A DNA stretch of 64,000 nt. Origin: Actinomycetota bacterium. GTDB taxonomy: Bacteria; Actinomycetota; Thermoleophilia; Miltoncostaeales; Miltoncostaeaceae. Position 1 is the stretch's first letter. Each line of letters begins with the position of its first letter. Below, in pieces: positions 19,425 through 26,663 of the stretch. The notes beneath the pieces were generated by a model. It made no database searches. It had not been told where the DNA came from and saw only the letters and a program-made list of their open reading frames with translations. The position numbers and the translations under genes are program-made. The stretch lies in the NCBI GenBank assembly GCA_963169235.1, contig CAUJCX010000020.1, forward strand, positions 231,691 to 295,690, given 5' to 3'.

Positions 19425-19895
19425 TCAGAAGGGAATGTCGTCGTCGTCGGCGGGGGCCCGCAGATCGGACGTGTCCACCGGCAGATCGGGTGGACGCTGT
19501 GACGTGGCGGGCTGGCTCCAACCGCCTCCGCCCCCACCTCCGCCGCCGCCACCTTCGTCGCCGCGGCTGTCGAGGAAGAACACGTCGTTGGCCACCACCT
19601 CGACCGCCTGGCGCTTGTTGCCGTCCTGCGCCTCCCACTCGCGCCACTGAAGGCGCCCGTCGACGCCGATGCGCCGACCCTTGGAGAGGTACTGGGACGC
19701 CGTCTCGGCCTGACGGCCGAACACCGTGACGTCGAAGTAGTTGGGCTTGTCGGTCCAGTTGCCGCCGTCATCGCGCCCGCGGCTGGTGACCGCCAGGCGA
19801 ATGGTGCAGATGGCGTTGCCGCCGGCGCTGTGGCGCAGCTCGGGGTCGCGCGTGAGGCGCCCCACCAGCGTGACGCGGTTGAGGTCGGCGGGCAT
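19425..19895 (-). CDS. ssb: Single-stranded DNA-binding protein
   Basis: 156 residues. OB fold at about 1-112 (NRVTLVGRLTRDPELR, YFDVTVFGRQAE), a Gly-rich linker with an almost pure glycine run, and the acidic tip DDDDIPF that recruits replication and repair partners. Starts 3 nt after the rpsF stop. Confidence 0.96.
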   Translation of the reverse strand: MPADLNRVTLVGRLTRDPELRHSAGGNAICTIRLAVTSRGRDDGGNWTDKPNYFDVTVFGRQAETASQYLSKGRRIGVDGRLQWREWEAQDGNKRQAVEVVANDVFFLDSRGDEGGGGGGGGGGGWSQPATSQRPPDLPVDTSDLRAPADDDDIPF

Positions 19896-19898
19896 CCG

Positions 19899-20327
19899 CT
19901 ACATCCTCGGACGGCGTCCGCCGCCGCCGCGACCGCCGCCACCGCCGCGACCGCCGGGACCGCGGCCGGGCCGCTCACCCTCGGGCCGGTCGTCCACCGG
20001 CAGGGGGGCGCCGCTCGCCTTCGCGCGCTCGGCCTCCACCCGGTTGTGGCGAATGACCTGGTGCCGGATGACGAGCTCTTTGTTGATGCCCATGATGCGC
20101 TCGGCCTCGGCCACCGGGGCGACGTCGCTGGAGCACGTGAGCACCACGTAGCGGCCGTCCGCCTTCTTCTGCATGGCGTACGCCATCTTGCGACGACCCC
20201 AGTCGTCGACGTGGTCGATCGTCGCGCCCCCGTCGCGCAGGATGGTCTGGACGCGTTCCAGCATCTCCTGCTGGCGCTCCTCCTCCGCGTCGGGGTTGAG
20301 GATGATCATGATCTCGTAGGGAGTGAT
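19899..20327 (-). CDS. rpsF: 30S ribosomal protein bS6, non-canonical ATC start proposed
   Basis: Primary rRNA-binding partner of bS18. With the proposed start it reads (I/M)TPYEIMIILNPD, matching the family pattern M-x-x-Y-E; the first ATG (20309) would remove the conserved YE of strand 1. No in-frame ATG, GTG or TTG lies at the expected place; the codon is ATC at 20327, 6 nt after a GGAGG Shine-Dalgarno (20334-20338). 142 residues. The body is canonical (DDWGRRKMAYAMQKKADGRYV), followed by a basic Arg/Gly tail of about 35 residues. First gene of rpsF-ssb-rplI-dnaB-purA. Confidence 0.93.
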   Translation of the reverse strand: MTPYEIMIILNPDAEEERQQEMLERVQTILRDGGATIDHVDDWGRRKMAYAMQKKADGRYVVLTCSSDVAPVAEAERIMGINKELVIRHQVIRHNRVEAERAKASGAPLPVDDRPEGERPGRGPGGRGGGGGRGGGGRRPRM

Positions 20328-20395
20328 ACCCGGCCTCCAAGGCTTCCCGTAAACGTGGTGTCGCCGGCCCCGTTTCCCGGCGCGGCAAGCGCGAC

Positions 20396-20401
20396 ACTAT
20401 A
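20396..20401 (-). promoter_or_regulatory. -10 of the rpsF operon
   Basis: TATAGT on the minus strand, predicting a leader of about 60 nt before the rpsF start. The -35 region overlaps the CGTCACG inverted repeat. In the leader, GCCT-TGG-AGGC can form a small hairpin occluding the Shine-Dalgarno. Confidence 0.55.
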
Positions 20402-20420
20402 CCAGTGATGGCCTTGGGCC

Positions 20421-20437
20421 CGTCACGCTTCGTGACG
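20421..20437. repeat. Perfect inverted repeat CGTCACG-CTT-CGTGACG
   Basis: 7-bp arms with a 3-nt centre, just upstream of the rpsF -10 and between divergent genes; GCGTGACGC occurs again at 20452-20460. Could be an operator; function unknown. Confidence 0.45.
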
Positions 20438-20504
20438 CCGCGCGCGCGAAAGCGTGACGCGTGCCGTGGGACCGGGACCTGGCCGTGTCGTCGGCACCGG
20501 TGGA

Positions 20505-20510
20505 TACGCT
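20505..20510 (+). promoter_or_regulatory. -10 element, leaderless spacing
   Basis: TACGCT, 6 nt (GGGCAC), then ATG 20517. Confidence 0.45.
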
Positions 20511-20516
20511 GGGCAC

Positions 20517-20846
20517 ATGGGACTCGGTCCGAAGTGGAGCACGACCGTGCTGCTGGGTGCCGCCGCAGGGCTCGGCGCGGCCGTGGCCGGTGCGCGGCGC
20601 GCGGCCCGCATCGGCGGTCCCGCGCGCGGTTACCGGCCTCCTCCCGCGGCGTCGCTGGGCGTCGACGGCCTGGGTGAGGTGCCGGCCGACGATGCGGACG
20701 CGCTCCCCTACCCGCCCGCATCATCCGAGGCACCCGCGGTCGCCCCCGGCGGCGACGATGCCGCGGCCGCGCTCGACGAGGCCCGCGCGCGCCTGCGCCA
20801 GCGGGCCGACGACCTGGCCCGCCGCATGGAGCAGGGCGACGCGTAG
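20517..20846 (+). CDS. Small membrane-anchored protein, unknown function
   Basis: 109 residues. A hydrophobic helix at about 8-26 (TTVLLGAAAGLGAAVAGA), a Pro/Asp-rich low-complexity middle, and a C-terminal charged helix (ALDEARARLRQRADDLARRM) likely to form a coiled coil. Start supported by TACGCT 6 nt upstream. Its end overlaps the proposed start of the phosphatase. Confidence 0.6.
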   Translation: MGLGPKWSTTVLLGAAAGLGAAVAGARRAARIGGPARGYRPPPAASLGVDGLGEVPADDADALPYPPASSEAPAVAPGGDDAAAALDEARARLRQRADDLARRMEQGDA

Positions 20847-21669
20847 GCGCGCGGCGGCGCTGTGCGGGGCCGCGTGCGCGTTCGCGCCCGCCGTCGCGGC
20901 ACCGGCTGCGCCGGCACCCTCGGTGCATTTCGCGGTGAAGGGCGACTGGGGGGCGGGCACCGCGGCCCAGGCGCGCGTCACCCGCCGCATGTGCGCGATG
21001 CACCGCCGCAGCCCGTTCGCGTTCGTGCTCACGACCGGCGACAACTTCTACGCGCCGGACGGCGTCGCCACCGACGGCAACTTCACCCGGCCCGAGGCGT
21101 GCCTCGTGCGCGCCGGCGTGCGGTACCGGGCGGCATGGGGCAACCACGACCTCGGCGGCGACGGAACGGCGACGGCCCTCGCGAGCCCGGCGCGCTTCTA
21201 CCGCTTCGCCACCGGCCCGCTGCTGGTGGTGGTGCTGGACGCCAACGACCCGGGCAGCGCGCGCCAGCGGCGCTTTCTTGAGCGCAGCCTGGCCACGACG
21301 CGCCGCCCGGTGCGCATCGTGGCCTTCCACCAGCCCGCGTTCACCGCCGGTCTGCACGAGCCCGGGGAGGTGCAGCAGAAGCAGTGGGTGCCGTTGCTGC
21401 GCCGCTACCGCGTCAGCCTGGTGCTGCAGGGCCACAACCACGCGTACGAGCGCATCAACCGCGACGGCATCACGTACGTCACGTCGGGCGGCGGCGGGGC
21501 CGACGTCTACCCGTGCGTGCGCCCCACGCGCGGCCTGCGCGCGTGCGTGCCGAAGCACCACTTCCTCGACATGCGCGTCACCGCCGCGGGCATCCGCCTG
21601 CGCGCCGTGACGGACGAGGGGAAGACCATCGAGACGCTGAGGCTTCCCGCCCACCCCGTCACGCGCTGA
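20839..21669 (+). CDS. Secreted purple-acid-phosphatase-like metallophosphoesterase, ACG start proposed
   Basis: Dinuclear-metal phosphatase exported by a signal peptide. Motifs in order: VKGDWGAG, TTGDNFYAPD, WGNHDLGGD, AFHQPAF, LQGHNHAYER, the set seen in tartrate-resistant/purple acid phosphatases. The frame has no ATG, GTG or TTG between the upstream stop and the signal peptide; ACG 20839 lies 7 nt after GGAG (20828-20831) and would give (T/M)RRRAAALCGAACAFAPAVA, an ideal signal peptide. The only ATG (20758) would add about 27 unlikely residues. 276 residues. Organic phosphate scavenging is plausible; substrate unknown. Confidence 0.85.
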   Translation, partial: TRRRAAALCGAACAFAPAVAAPAAPAPSVHFAVKGDWGAGTAAQARVTRRMCAMHRRSPFAFVLTTGDNFYAPDGVATDGNFTRPEACLVRAGVRYRAAWGNHDLGGDGTATALASPARFYRFATGPLLVVVLDANDPGSARQRRFLERSLATTRRPVRIVAFHQPAFTAGLHEPGEVQQKQWVPLLRRYRVSLVLQGHNHAYERINRDGITYVTSGGGGADVYPCVRPTRGLRACVPKHHFLDMRVTAAGIRLRAVTDEGKTIETLRLPAHPVTR

Positions 21670-21693
21670 CGGCCGCCGGGCGCCCGGGCTGAC

Positions 21694-22404
21694 TCAGGTC
21701 GCGCGTCCCGGCACGTCGACCGGCGCGTCCGCCCGCGGGGGACGCAGCCCGGGACTGGGCCGGGCCCCGTGGCGGGCTCCGCGTCCCGCGATGGCGGCCG
21801 CCCAGGCCGTCGCCACCCGCACGGTCAGCTGGCTCAGCGCCCCCACCAGCTCGTGGCGGGACGTCTCGTCCAGCGGCGCCAGAGCCCGGTCGAGCGCCCG
21901 CTCCAGCGCCAGGCTGCCGCCCAGCGTGACGTCGGCGGAGCTGCCCGCCAGGCCGTGACCGCGCCCGTACACCTCGGCCCGCTCGAGGGCGTCGGCCAGC
22001 GTGCCGGTGTCGAACGCCTCGGCCAGCGCGTCCATCCACGCCTTCACCACCGAGCGCCGGTCGGCCTGGGACAGGCGGCGGAACGCGATCTCGGCCGATC
22101 CCTCCACCAGCGACTCGACCTCGTCCGCCACCTGCGCGGAGCGCTCGCGGACGACGTCGGCGAGCGCGGGGGAGCGCGTCACCCGGGCGGCCGTGCGCCG
22201 CGGCGCCCGCACCGGACGCGCCGGCTGCTCGGCCAGCCACTGCCGCAGCGCCTCGGGATCGAAACGCCGGTGGCCGCCGTCGGTGCGCACGTGGGGGATG
22301 CGGCCCTCGCTGGCCCACAACCGCAGCGTGCTGGGGCTGACCCCAAGCGCGCGGGCCGCGCCCGATACCGAAAGCCACGGGCCGTCAGCCCGCCGGGGGC
22401 TCAC
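21694..22404 (-). CDS. MerR-type HTH regulator, second of tandem pair
   Basis: 236 residues from GTG 22404, which overlaps the stop of the first regulator (GTGA). N-terminal MerR/excisionase-type winged helix: WLSVSGAARALGVSPSTLRL, then HVRTDGGHRRFDPEALRQWL. The rest (about 75-236) is an all-helical domain I do not recognise, containing GRGHGLAGS and ALERALDRAL. Both halves resemble the upstream gene, so the pair arose by duplication. The C-terminal domain could bind a ligand or a partner; function unknown. Confidence 0.85.
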   Translation of the reverse strand: MSPRRADGPWLSVSGAARALGVSPSTLRLWASEGRIPHVRTDGGHRRFDPEALRQWLAEQPARPVRAPRRTAARVTRSPALADVVRERSAQVADEVESLVEGSAEIAFRRLSQADRRSVVKAWMDALAEAFDTGTLADALERAEVYGRGHGLAGSSADVTLGGSLALERALDRALAPLDETSRHELVGALSQLTVRVATAWAAAIAGRGARHGARPSPGLRPPRADAPVDVPGRAT

Positions 22405-23078
22405 CTGGCCTCCGCCCGCAGGCGGGCCTTCACCCCGTCGGCGTAGCCGGCTGCCAGGCGGATGGCCATGCGGTCCATGGCGCGCTCCACGCCACGGCGC
22501 TCCTCGAGGAGGTCGTCCAGTTGGGGGATGGCCGTGCGATCGAGCGCACGCCGCAGCGCCAGCGCCTCGGTGATGGGGACGTCGCCGGGCTGACCTGCGG
22601 CGCCGTGGCGGAACCCCTCCCATTCGGCGTCGCGCAGGAACACCGAGAGGTCGCCGCTGGCCACGCCCGCCGCCAGCGCGTCGATGGACTCGAGGGCCCG
22701 GTTGCGCCGCGTGGCCGCACCGCGTGTCGGCAGGGCCCGGGAGCGCGACAGCTCCTCCTCGAACACCGCCGCGATGGCGCTGCCTGACCGCTTCATGAGG
22801 CCTGCGACCTCGGGCATCGGCGGGATGCGCGTGGGTACCAGCTCGGACGTGCGCGTCGGTCCCGACGGTGGCCCGGCGCCGCGCTCGCGCAGCCACTCCA
22901 CCAGGGTCTCCCGCTCGAACCGGCGGTGACCACCCCGGGTACGCACGTGGGGTACTCGCCCCGCCGCGGCCCACGCCCGCAGCGACGAGGGGCTCACGCC
23001 CAGCATCCGCGCCGCGGCGGACACGGACATGAGGTCGCGTGCTTCCGTGGCTGCGTCCCCCGTTTTCGCCCGCGCCAT
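22401..23078 (-). CDS. MerR-type HTH regulator, first of tandem pair
   Basis: 225 residues from ATG 23078, with AAGGAG 5 nt upstream. HTH: LMSVSAAARMLGVSPSSLRA then HVRTRGGHRRFERETLVEWL; helical C-terminal domain with FRHGAAGQ and ALRRALDRTA, aligning with GRGHGLAGS and ALERALDRAL of the second gene. Two perfect palindromes lie directly upstream, so autoregulation is likely. No effector gene is attached; the target is unknown. Confidence 0.85.
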   Translation of the reverse strand: MARAKTGDAATEARDLMSVSAAARMLGVSPSSLRAWAAAGRVPHVRTRGGHRRFERETLVEWLRERGAGPPSGPTRTSELVPTRIPPMPEVAGLMKRSGSAIAAVFEEELSRSRALPTRGAATRRNRALESIDALAAGVASGDLSVFLRDAEWEGFRHGAAGQPGDVPITEALALRRALDRTAIPQLDDLLEERRGVERAMDRMAIRLAAGYADGVKARLRAEAR

Positions 23079-23096
23079 CGCGACTCCTTGTCCGCG

Positions 23097-23121
23097 TTGT
23101 GGCGTCACTCAACCGCCACAA
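23097..23121. promoter_or_regulatory. Operator-like inverted repeat 1 upstream of the regulator pair
   Basis: TTGTGGCG (23097-23104) and CGCCACAA (23114-23121): 8-bp perfect arms, 9-nt spacer, about 20 nt upstream of the ATG. Size and symmetry suit a MerR-type dimer site. Confidence 0.55.
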
Positions 23122-23141
23122 ACTGACGTCCCAGACGTTTT

Positions 23142-23166
23142 TTGCACGGCTGCGGGTTTCGTGCAA
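23142..23166. promoter_or_regulatory. Operator-like inverted repeat 2 upstream of the regulator pair
   Basis: TTGCACG (23142-23148) and CGTGCAA (23160-23166): 7-bp perfect arms, 11-nt spacer, centred about 45 nt from the first repeat and different in sequence, so possibly bound by the second protein. The stretch 23120-23290 is notably less GC-rich than its surroundings and holds no convincing gene. Confidence 0.5.
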
Positions 23167-23298
23167 GCGGGGGACACACGAAAAACAGTGAAGAATTGGA
23201 GGTGCGAGAGGATTTCTCAGGCGAATCGGTCGAAAACCTCAACAAAACGTCAGGAACGTTCGCCGCGCTCCCGCTTTCGGGTCACTCGTAAAGCTTTT

Positions 23299-24009
23299 TC
23301 AGCGGCGGTCGTCGTCGTCGGTCGCGTCGGCCGCCTCCACCTCGGCGGCGCGCGCGCGGCGAAGCTCGTCGTGGCGGCGGCGCATCCGGTGTTCCCGCCG
23401 GCCGATCACGAACGCCACGATCGCCATCACCGCGAACGCCACGACGAACGCCACCCAGGCCTGCGATGCGAACGCCTTGCCCGCGAAGTAGCCCAGCAGG
23501 GCCGCCTGCGTCGCCCAGATGGTGGCGCCCAGCGATTCGTACGCCAGCCACTTCGGGTACGTCAGGTGGCCCGAACCGCACGCCATGTTCACCGCGATGC
23601 GTAGCCCGGGTAGGAAGCGCCCGCCGATCACCAGGGGCCGCGCGTTGCGCTGCACCATCTCCTCGGCCGCGACGTAGCGCGAGCGTCCGATGGTGCGCTC
23701 CATGAAGCGCTGGATGGGAGCGGCGCCCCAGCGGCCGATCCAGAACGCCACCGAGTCGCCCAGCATCGCGCCGATGGCTCCCGCCGCGATCACCAGCAGC
23801 AGGTGGCCCTTGCCCTGCGACGCCAGCACGGCGCCCGCGACGATCGCCGTCTCGCCCGGGAGGATGGGGAAGATGCCGTCGCCGGCGACCACCAGCAGGA
23901 TGCCGATGAAGCCCCACTTGGCGACGGTGTCGCCCAGGCCGTGCGCCCACGTCACGACATCCTGCGCCCAGCCGAAGATGTCGGCGGCGCCGACGAGGTA
24001 CACGAGCAC
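23299..24009 (-). CDS. DedA/SNARE-associated family membrane protein
   Basis: 236 residues from GTG 24009 (GTG 24003 also possible). DedA proteins are multi-pass membrane proteins implicated in undecaprenyl phosphate or lipid translocation. Visible: GDGIFPILPGETAIVAGAVL, LGDSVAFWIGRWG and the conserved GGRFLPGLRIAVNMACG Arg motif; several hydrophobic helices; a charged cytosolic tail rich in Arg then Asp (ADATDDDDRR). Divergent from the L,D-transpeptidase, so both may serve the envelope. Confidence 0.88.
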   Translation of the reverse strand: MLVYLVGAADIFGWAQDVVTWAHGLGDTVAKWGFIGILLVVAGDGIFPILPGETAIVAGAVLASQGKGHLLLVIAAGAIGAMLGDSVAFWIGRWGAAPIQRFMERTIGRSRYVAAEEMVQRNARPLVIGGRFLPGLRIAVNMACGSGHLTYPKWLAYESLGATIWATQAALLGYFAGKAFASQAWVAFVVAFAVMAIVAFVIGRREHRMRRRHDELRRARAAEVEAADATDDDDRR

Positions 24010-24156
24010 GGTCCCGGTTTCCCCTGTCACTGGAGGCCCCGGCGCGGCCGCGCCGGGGCGAGCAGATGCGGGCCGCACACTACCCGGCGGCTCAACCGGC
24101 GCCTGCTGGGGCCGAAGGGTGAACAGATCGCCCATGCCGCCTTCACACCCGCCGCC

Positions 24157-24162
24157 TACACT
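24157..24162 (+). promoter_or_regulatory. -10 element of L,D-transpeptidase gene
   Basis: TACACT, 9 nt before ATG 24172; no Shine-Dalgarno, so leaderless or nearly so. Confidence 0.4.
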
Positions 24163-24171
24163 CCCGTCTTC

Positions 24172-24891
24172 ATGACGACCAGGTTCCTTCGCTCCACGTT
24201 GGCCGCCGCCCTGGCGACCCTGGCCGCGGCCGGGTCGGCCACGGCGGCCACCATCCCGCAGCGCCCCACCAACACGACCACGTGGATCGCGCAGCTGTTC
24301 GCGGCCGTCAGCGTGCGCACCGACCCCGACCCGTCGGCCCGCCAGGTGGTGGCGCTCCAGCCCCTGGCCCCGCTGGGCGGAGGCATCACGACCCTCCAGG
24401 TGATCGACCGGCGTCCCGGCGCCGACGGCCGGCTCTGGATCAAGGTGCTCGTCCCGCAGCGTCCCAATGGCAGCAGCGGCTGGGTGCCCGCATCGCAGGT
24501 GCGCCTGCTCACGACTCCGCTGCGCATCCGCATTGACCTGGGCGACCGGCGCCTCACGCTGTACCGGTCGGGGCGCGTGGTCAAGCGCATCCGGGTGGCC
24601 GTGGGCGCGCCCGGCACCCCGACCCCCACGGGGCGGTTCGCCGTGGCCGAGGTGATCCGCACCCACCATCCGGGAGGCTTCCTGGGGCCGGTGGTGTTCC
24701 CCCTGACCGGGTTCTCGAACGTGCTGAACGAGTACGCCGGGGGCAACGGCCGCGTGGCCATGCACGGTACGTCGCTGCCGGAGCTCATCGGCACCCGCGC
24801 CAGCCACGGCTGCATCCGCATCCGTAACGCCGATGTGGCGTGGATGGCCCGCCACGTGCGGCCGGGCGTGCCCGTCACCATCACGTGGTAG
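24172..24891 (+). CDS. L,D-transpeptidase (YkuD domain), secreted
   Basis: Peptidoglycan cross-linking enzyme forming 3-3 links. 239 residues: signal peptide 1-26, SH3b-like domain about 40-115 (VSVRTDPDPSARQ; PNGSSGWVPAS), YkuD domain about 118-239 with MHGTS and catalytic Cys in SHGCIRIRN. Same architecture and the same PNGSSGWV motif as the gene at 60.7 kb, a paralogue. Start directly at the signal peptide. Confidence 0.93.
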   Translation: MTTRFLRSTLAAALATLAAAGSATAATIPQRPTNTTTWIAQLFAAVSVRTDPDPSARQVVALQPLAPLGGGITTLQVIDRRPGADGRLWIKVLVPQRPNGSSGWVPASQVRLLTTPLRIRIDLGDRRLTLYRSGRVVKRIRVAVGAPGTPTPTGRFAVAEVIRTHHPGGFLGPVVFPLTGFSNVLNEYAGGNGRVAMHGTSLPELIGTRASHGCIRIRNADVAWMARHVRPGVPVTITW

Positions 24892-24922
24892 CCCGCCGCC
24901 TCGTCACGGCGCAGACGGGTAG

Positions 24923-24928
24923 TAGCAT
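24923..24928 (+). promoter_or_regulatory. -10 element, leaderless spacing
   Basis: TAGCAT, CGGGGC, ATG 24935. Confidence 0.5.
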
Positions 24929-24934
24929 CGGGGC

Positions 24935-26653
24935 ATGAGCAGGATCGCGCAGGCCGCGCTGTCCATTCTGGCGGCGGGCCCGGTGGCCGTGGCCGACATC
25001 GGACGTCTCCTGGCGCGTCAGGGCGTCACGCGCGCCCGCGACCCCGGCGCCGCGGTGCGCCGCGCGCTGCGCGACGACCCCCGCGTGGTCTCGCTGCACG
25101 ACGGGCGCCTGGCCCGCATCGACCAAGGTCTGCGGGACGTGGTGCTGACCACCCGGGTGACGCGGGCTGCGCGTGATCGCGGCGCCCTCGACGTCGACGG
25201 CGACCTGGCGCCGCTGGCCCTCTTGGGCCTCGCGTCGGCCGCGCTGCCCGACCGCATCGCGGCCGGCGACACGGTGGCCGTGCGCGTGGAGGATGTCGCG
25301 CCACCGCGCCTGGCGATCACCGCGCTCACGCGGGGCGTGAAGGCCCGCCTGCACGACGAGGCCGAGCTGCTCGATGCGATCGGCGCCCGGCTGGTGCGCA
25401 CCGAGGCGGGCCTGGCCGGCGCCGCACCCATCACGAGGCTCGCGCCGCTGTTCCTGTCGGTGGTGGCCGCCGACCCGGCGTCGTATCGCACGCCGGGACG
25501 TCCACTGGGCGAGGCGCTGAAGGACGCCGGCTGGGAGCTCCACCTGGGCTGGGTGGGCGGGCGCGGTGCCGCCTGGGACGAGGTCACCGAGAACGAGGTG
25601 CGGGCGCTCGAGGCCGACGTGGCCGACCTGCTGGTGGGCGAACAGGCGCTCCAGGCCGCCGAGGTCCAGCACCGGGTGGTGGGGCTGGTGCGCCGCCACC
25701 TGCCGCACCACGCTCCCTCCGCGCGCCGCCGTCTGGCCCGGCTGCTCTCCCGGGCGGGCCGCGTCGACCAGGCGCTCGAGGTGCTCACCGGCGCGTTCCG
25801 GTTCCGCGATCCCGAGGATCACTACGAGGCCGCGCTCCTGGCCGTGCGCACCGGCGACGTGGTCAGCTCGCGCCGGTGGGTCAACGAAGGTCTGGCGCTG
25901 GTGCGCGACGGCGACGACGAGGTGGCCCTGTGTCTCGACGACCTGGCGTCCGATCTCGACGCGCAGGCGGCGTTCTTCGCGGCTCGCGAGACGCTCGGCA
26001 CCGCCGGGGACGCGGTTTCCGACATCGAGCGCTGCGCCCGGGCGATCACGGCCCCGCGCCGGTCGTATCTGGTGGAGGCCCTGGTGGAGGAGACGTTCGC
26101 GGAGCTCGACTTCTCGGAGGCGGCGCGCCTCATCGAGGCGCTGTCGCGCGTGGGCGACACGGGCCCCGACGCGTGCCGCGCGTGCGCCGCCGTGCTGGAC
26201 GCGCCGCTGGCCGCGCTGGCCGCCGAGCGGGTGGGCGACGAGCTGTCGGTGCGCCCGTGGATCACCGCCCTGGCCGAGGCGCGCCCGGTGGCCGCCTGGA
26301 GCACCCGTCGCGAGGACGCCCCCGACCAGCAGCAGGTGCTGGTGGCCGTGGCCAAGGAGGAGGCGCGCATCGCGGGCCTGGTCGCGCTGATCGATCACGG
26401 CGAGATGGGCGGCGCCGTCAAGGATGCGTTCTTCCTGCCCGACCTGGCCGAGCCGCGCCTTCAGCGCGAGGTGTTCGGCCCGATGGCCGACATGGGCGTG
26501 CCCAGCGAGCCCGCCGGGCTGCGCGGCGCGGTGGAGGCCGTCACGGAGGGCCTCGTGCTGACCGACGCCCTGGGGTGGCGGATGCCCTCCGAGTCCCGCC
26601 AGCCGGTGCGGGCCCGCATCGAACGCTGGATCGTGCGGCCGGGCGTCGCCTGA
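24935..26653 (+). CDS. Unrecognised 572-residue protein with N-terminal winged-helix-like domain
   Basis: No signal peptide or membrane segment. Residues 1-65 look like a HARE-HTH/winged-helix module (AALSILAAGPVAVADIGRLL ... RALRDDPRVVSLHDGRLARI). Residues about 230-330 carry helical-hairpin, TPR-like periodicity (RRRLARLLSRAGRVDQALEV; AALLAVRTGDVVSSRRWVNE). The C-terminal half is acidic and helical with few cysteines (CRACAAV). No catalytic motif seen. Could be a large cytosolic regulator or scaffold; function not assigned. Start supported by TAGCAT 6 nt upstream. Confidence 0.75.
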   Translation: MSRIAQAALSILAAGPVAVADIGRLLARQGVTRARDPGAAVRRALRDDPRVVSLHDGRLARIDQGLRDVVLTTRVTRAARDRGALDVDGDLAPLALLGLASAALPDRIAAGDTVAVRVEDVAPPRLAITALTRGVKARLHDEAELLDAIGARLVRTEAGLAGAAPITRLAPLFLSVVAADPASYRTPGRPLGEALKDAGWELHLGWVGGRGAAWDEVTENEVRALEADVADLLVGEQALQAAEVQHRVVGLVRRHLPHHAPSARRRLARLLSRAGRVDQALEVLTGAFRFRDPEDHYEAALLAVRTGDVVSSRRWVNEGLALVRDGDDEVALCLDDLASDLDAQAAFFAARETLGTAGDAVSDIERCARAITAPRRSYLVEALVEETFAELDFSEAARLIEALSRVGDTGPDACRACAAVLDAPLAALAAERVGDELSVRPWITALAEARPVAAWSTRREDAPDQQQVLVAVAKEEARIAGLVALIDHGEMGGAVKDAFFLPDLAEPRLQREVFGPMADMGVPSEPAGLRGAVEAVTEGLVLTDALGWRMPSESRQPVRARIERWIVRPGVA

Positions 26654-26663
26654 CGGGTCAGGC
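26648..26663. terminator. Bidirectional hairpin between convergent genes
   Basis: GCCTGA-CGGG-TCAGGC with flanking GGGC/GCCC pairing; it contains the stop codons of both genes. No T-run. Confidence 0.45.

Noticed and set aside
23179..23300. Possible plus-strand gene in the AT-richer gap (GTG AAG AAT TGG...)
   Set aside because: Codon use unlike the genome and it runs into the DedA 3' end; better explained as a regulatory gap.
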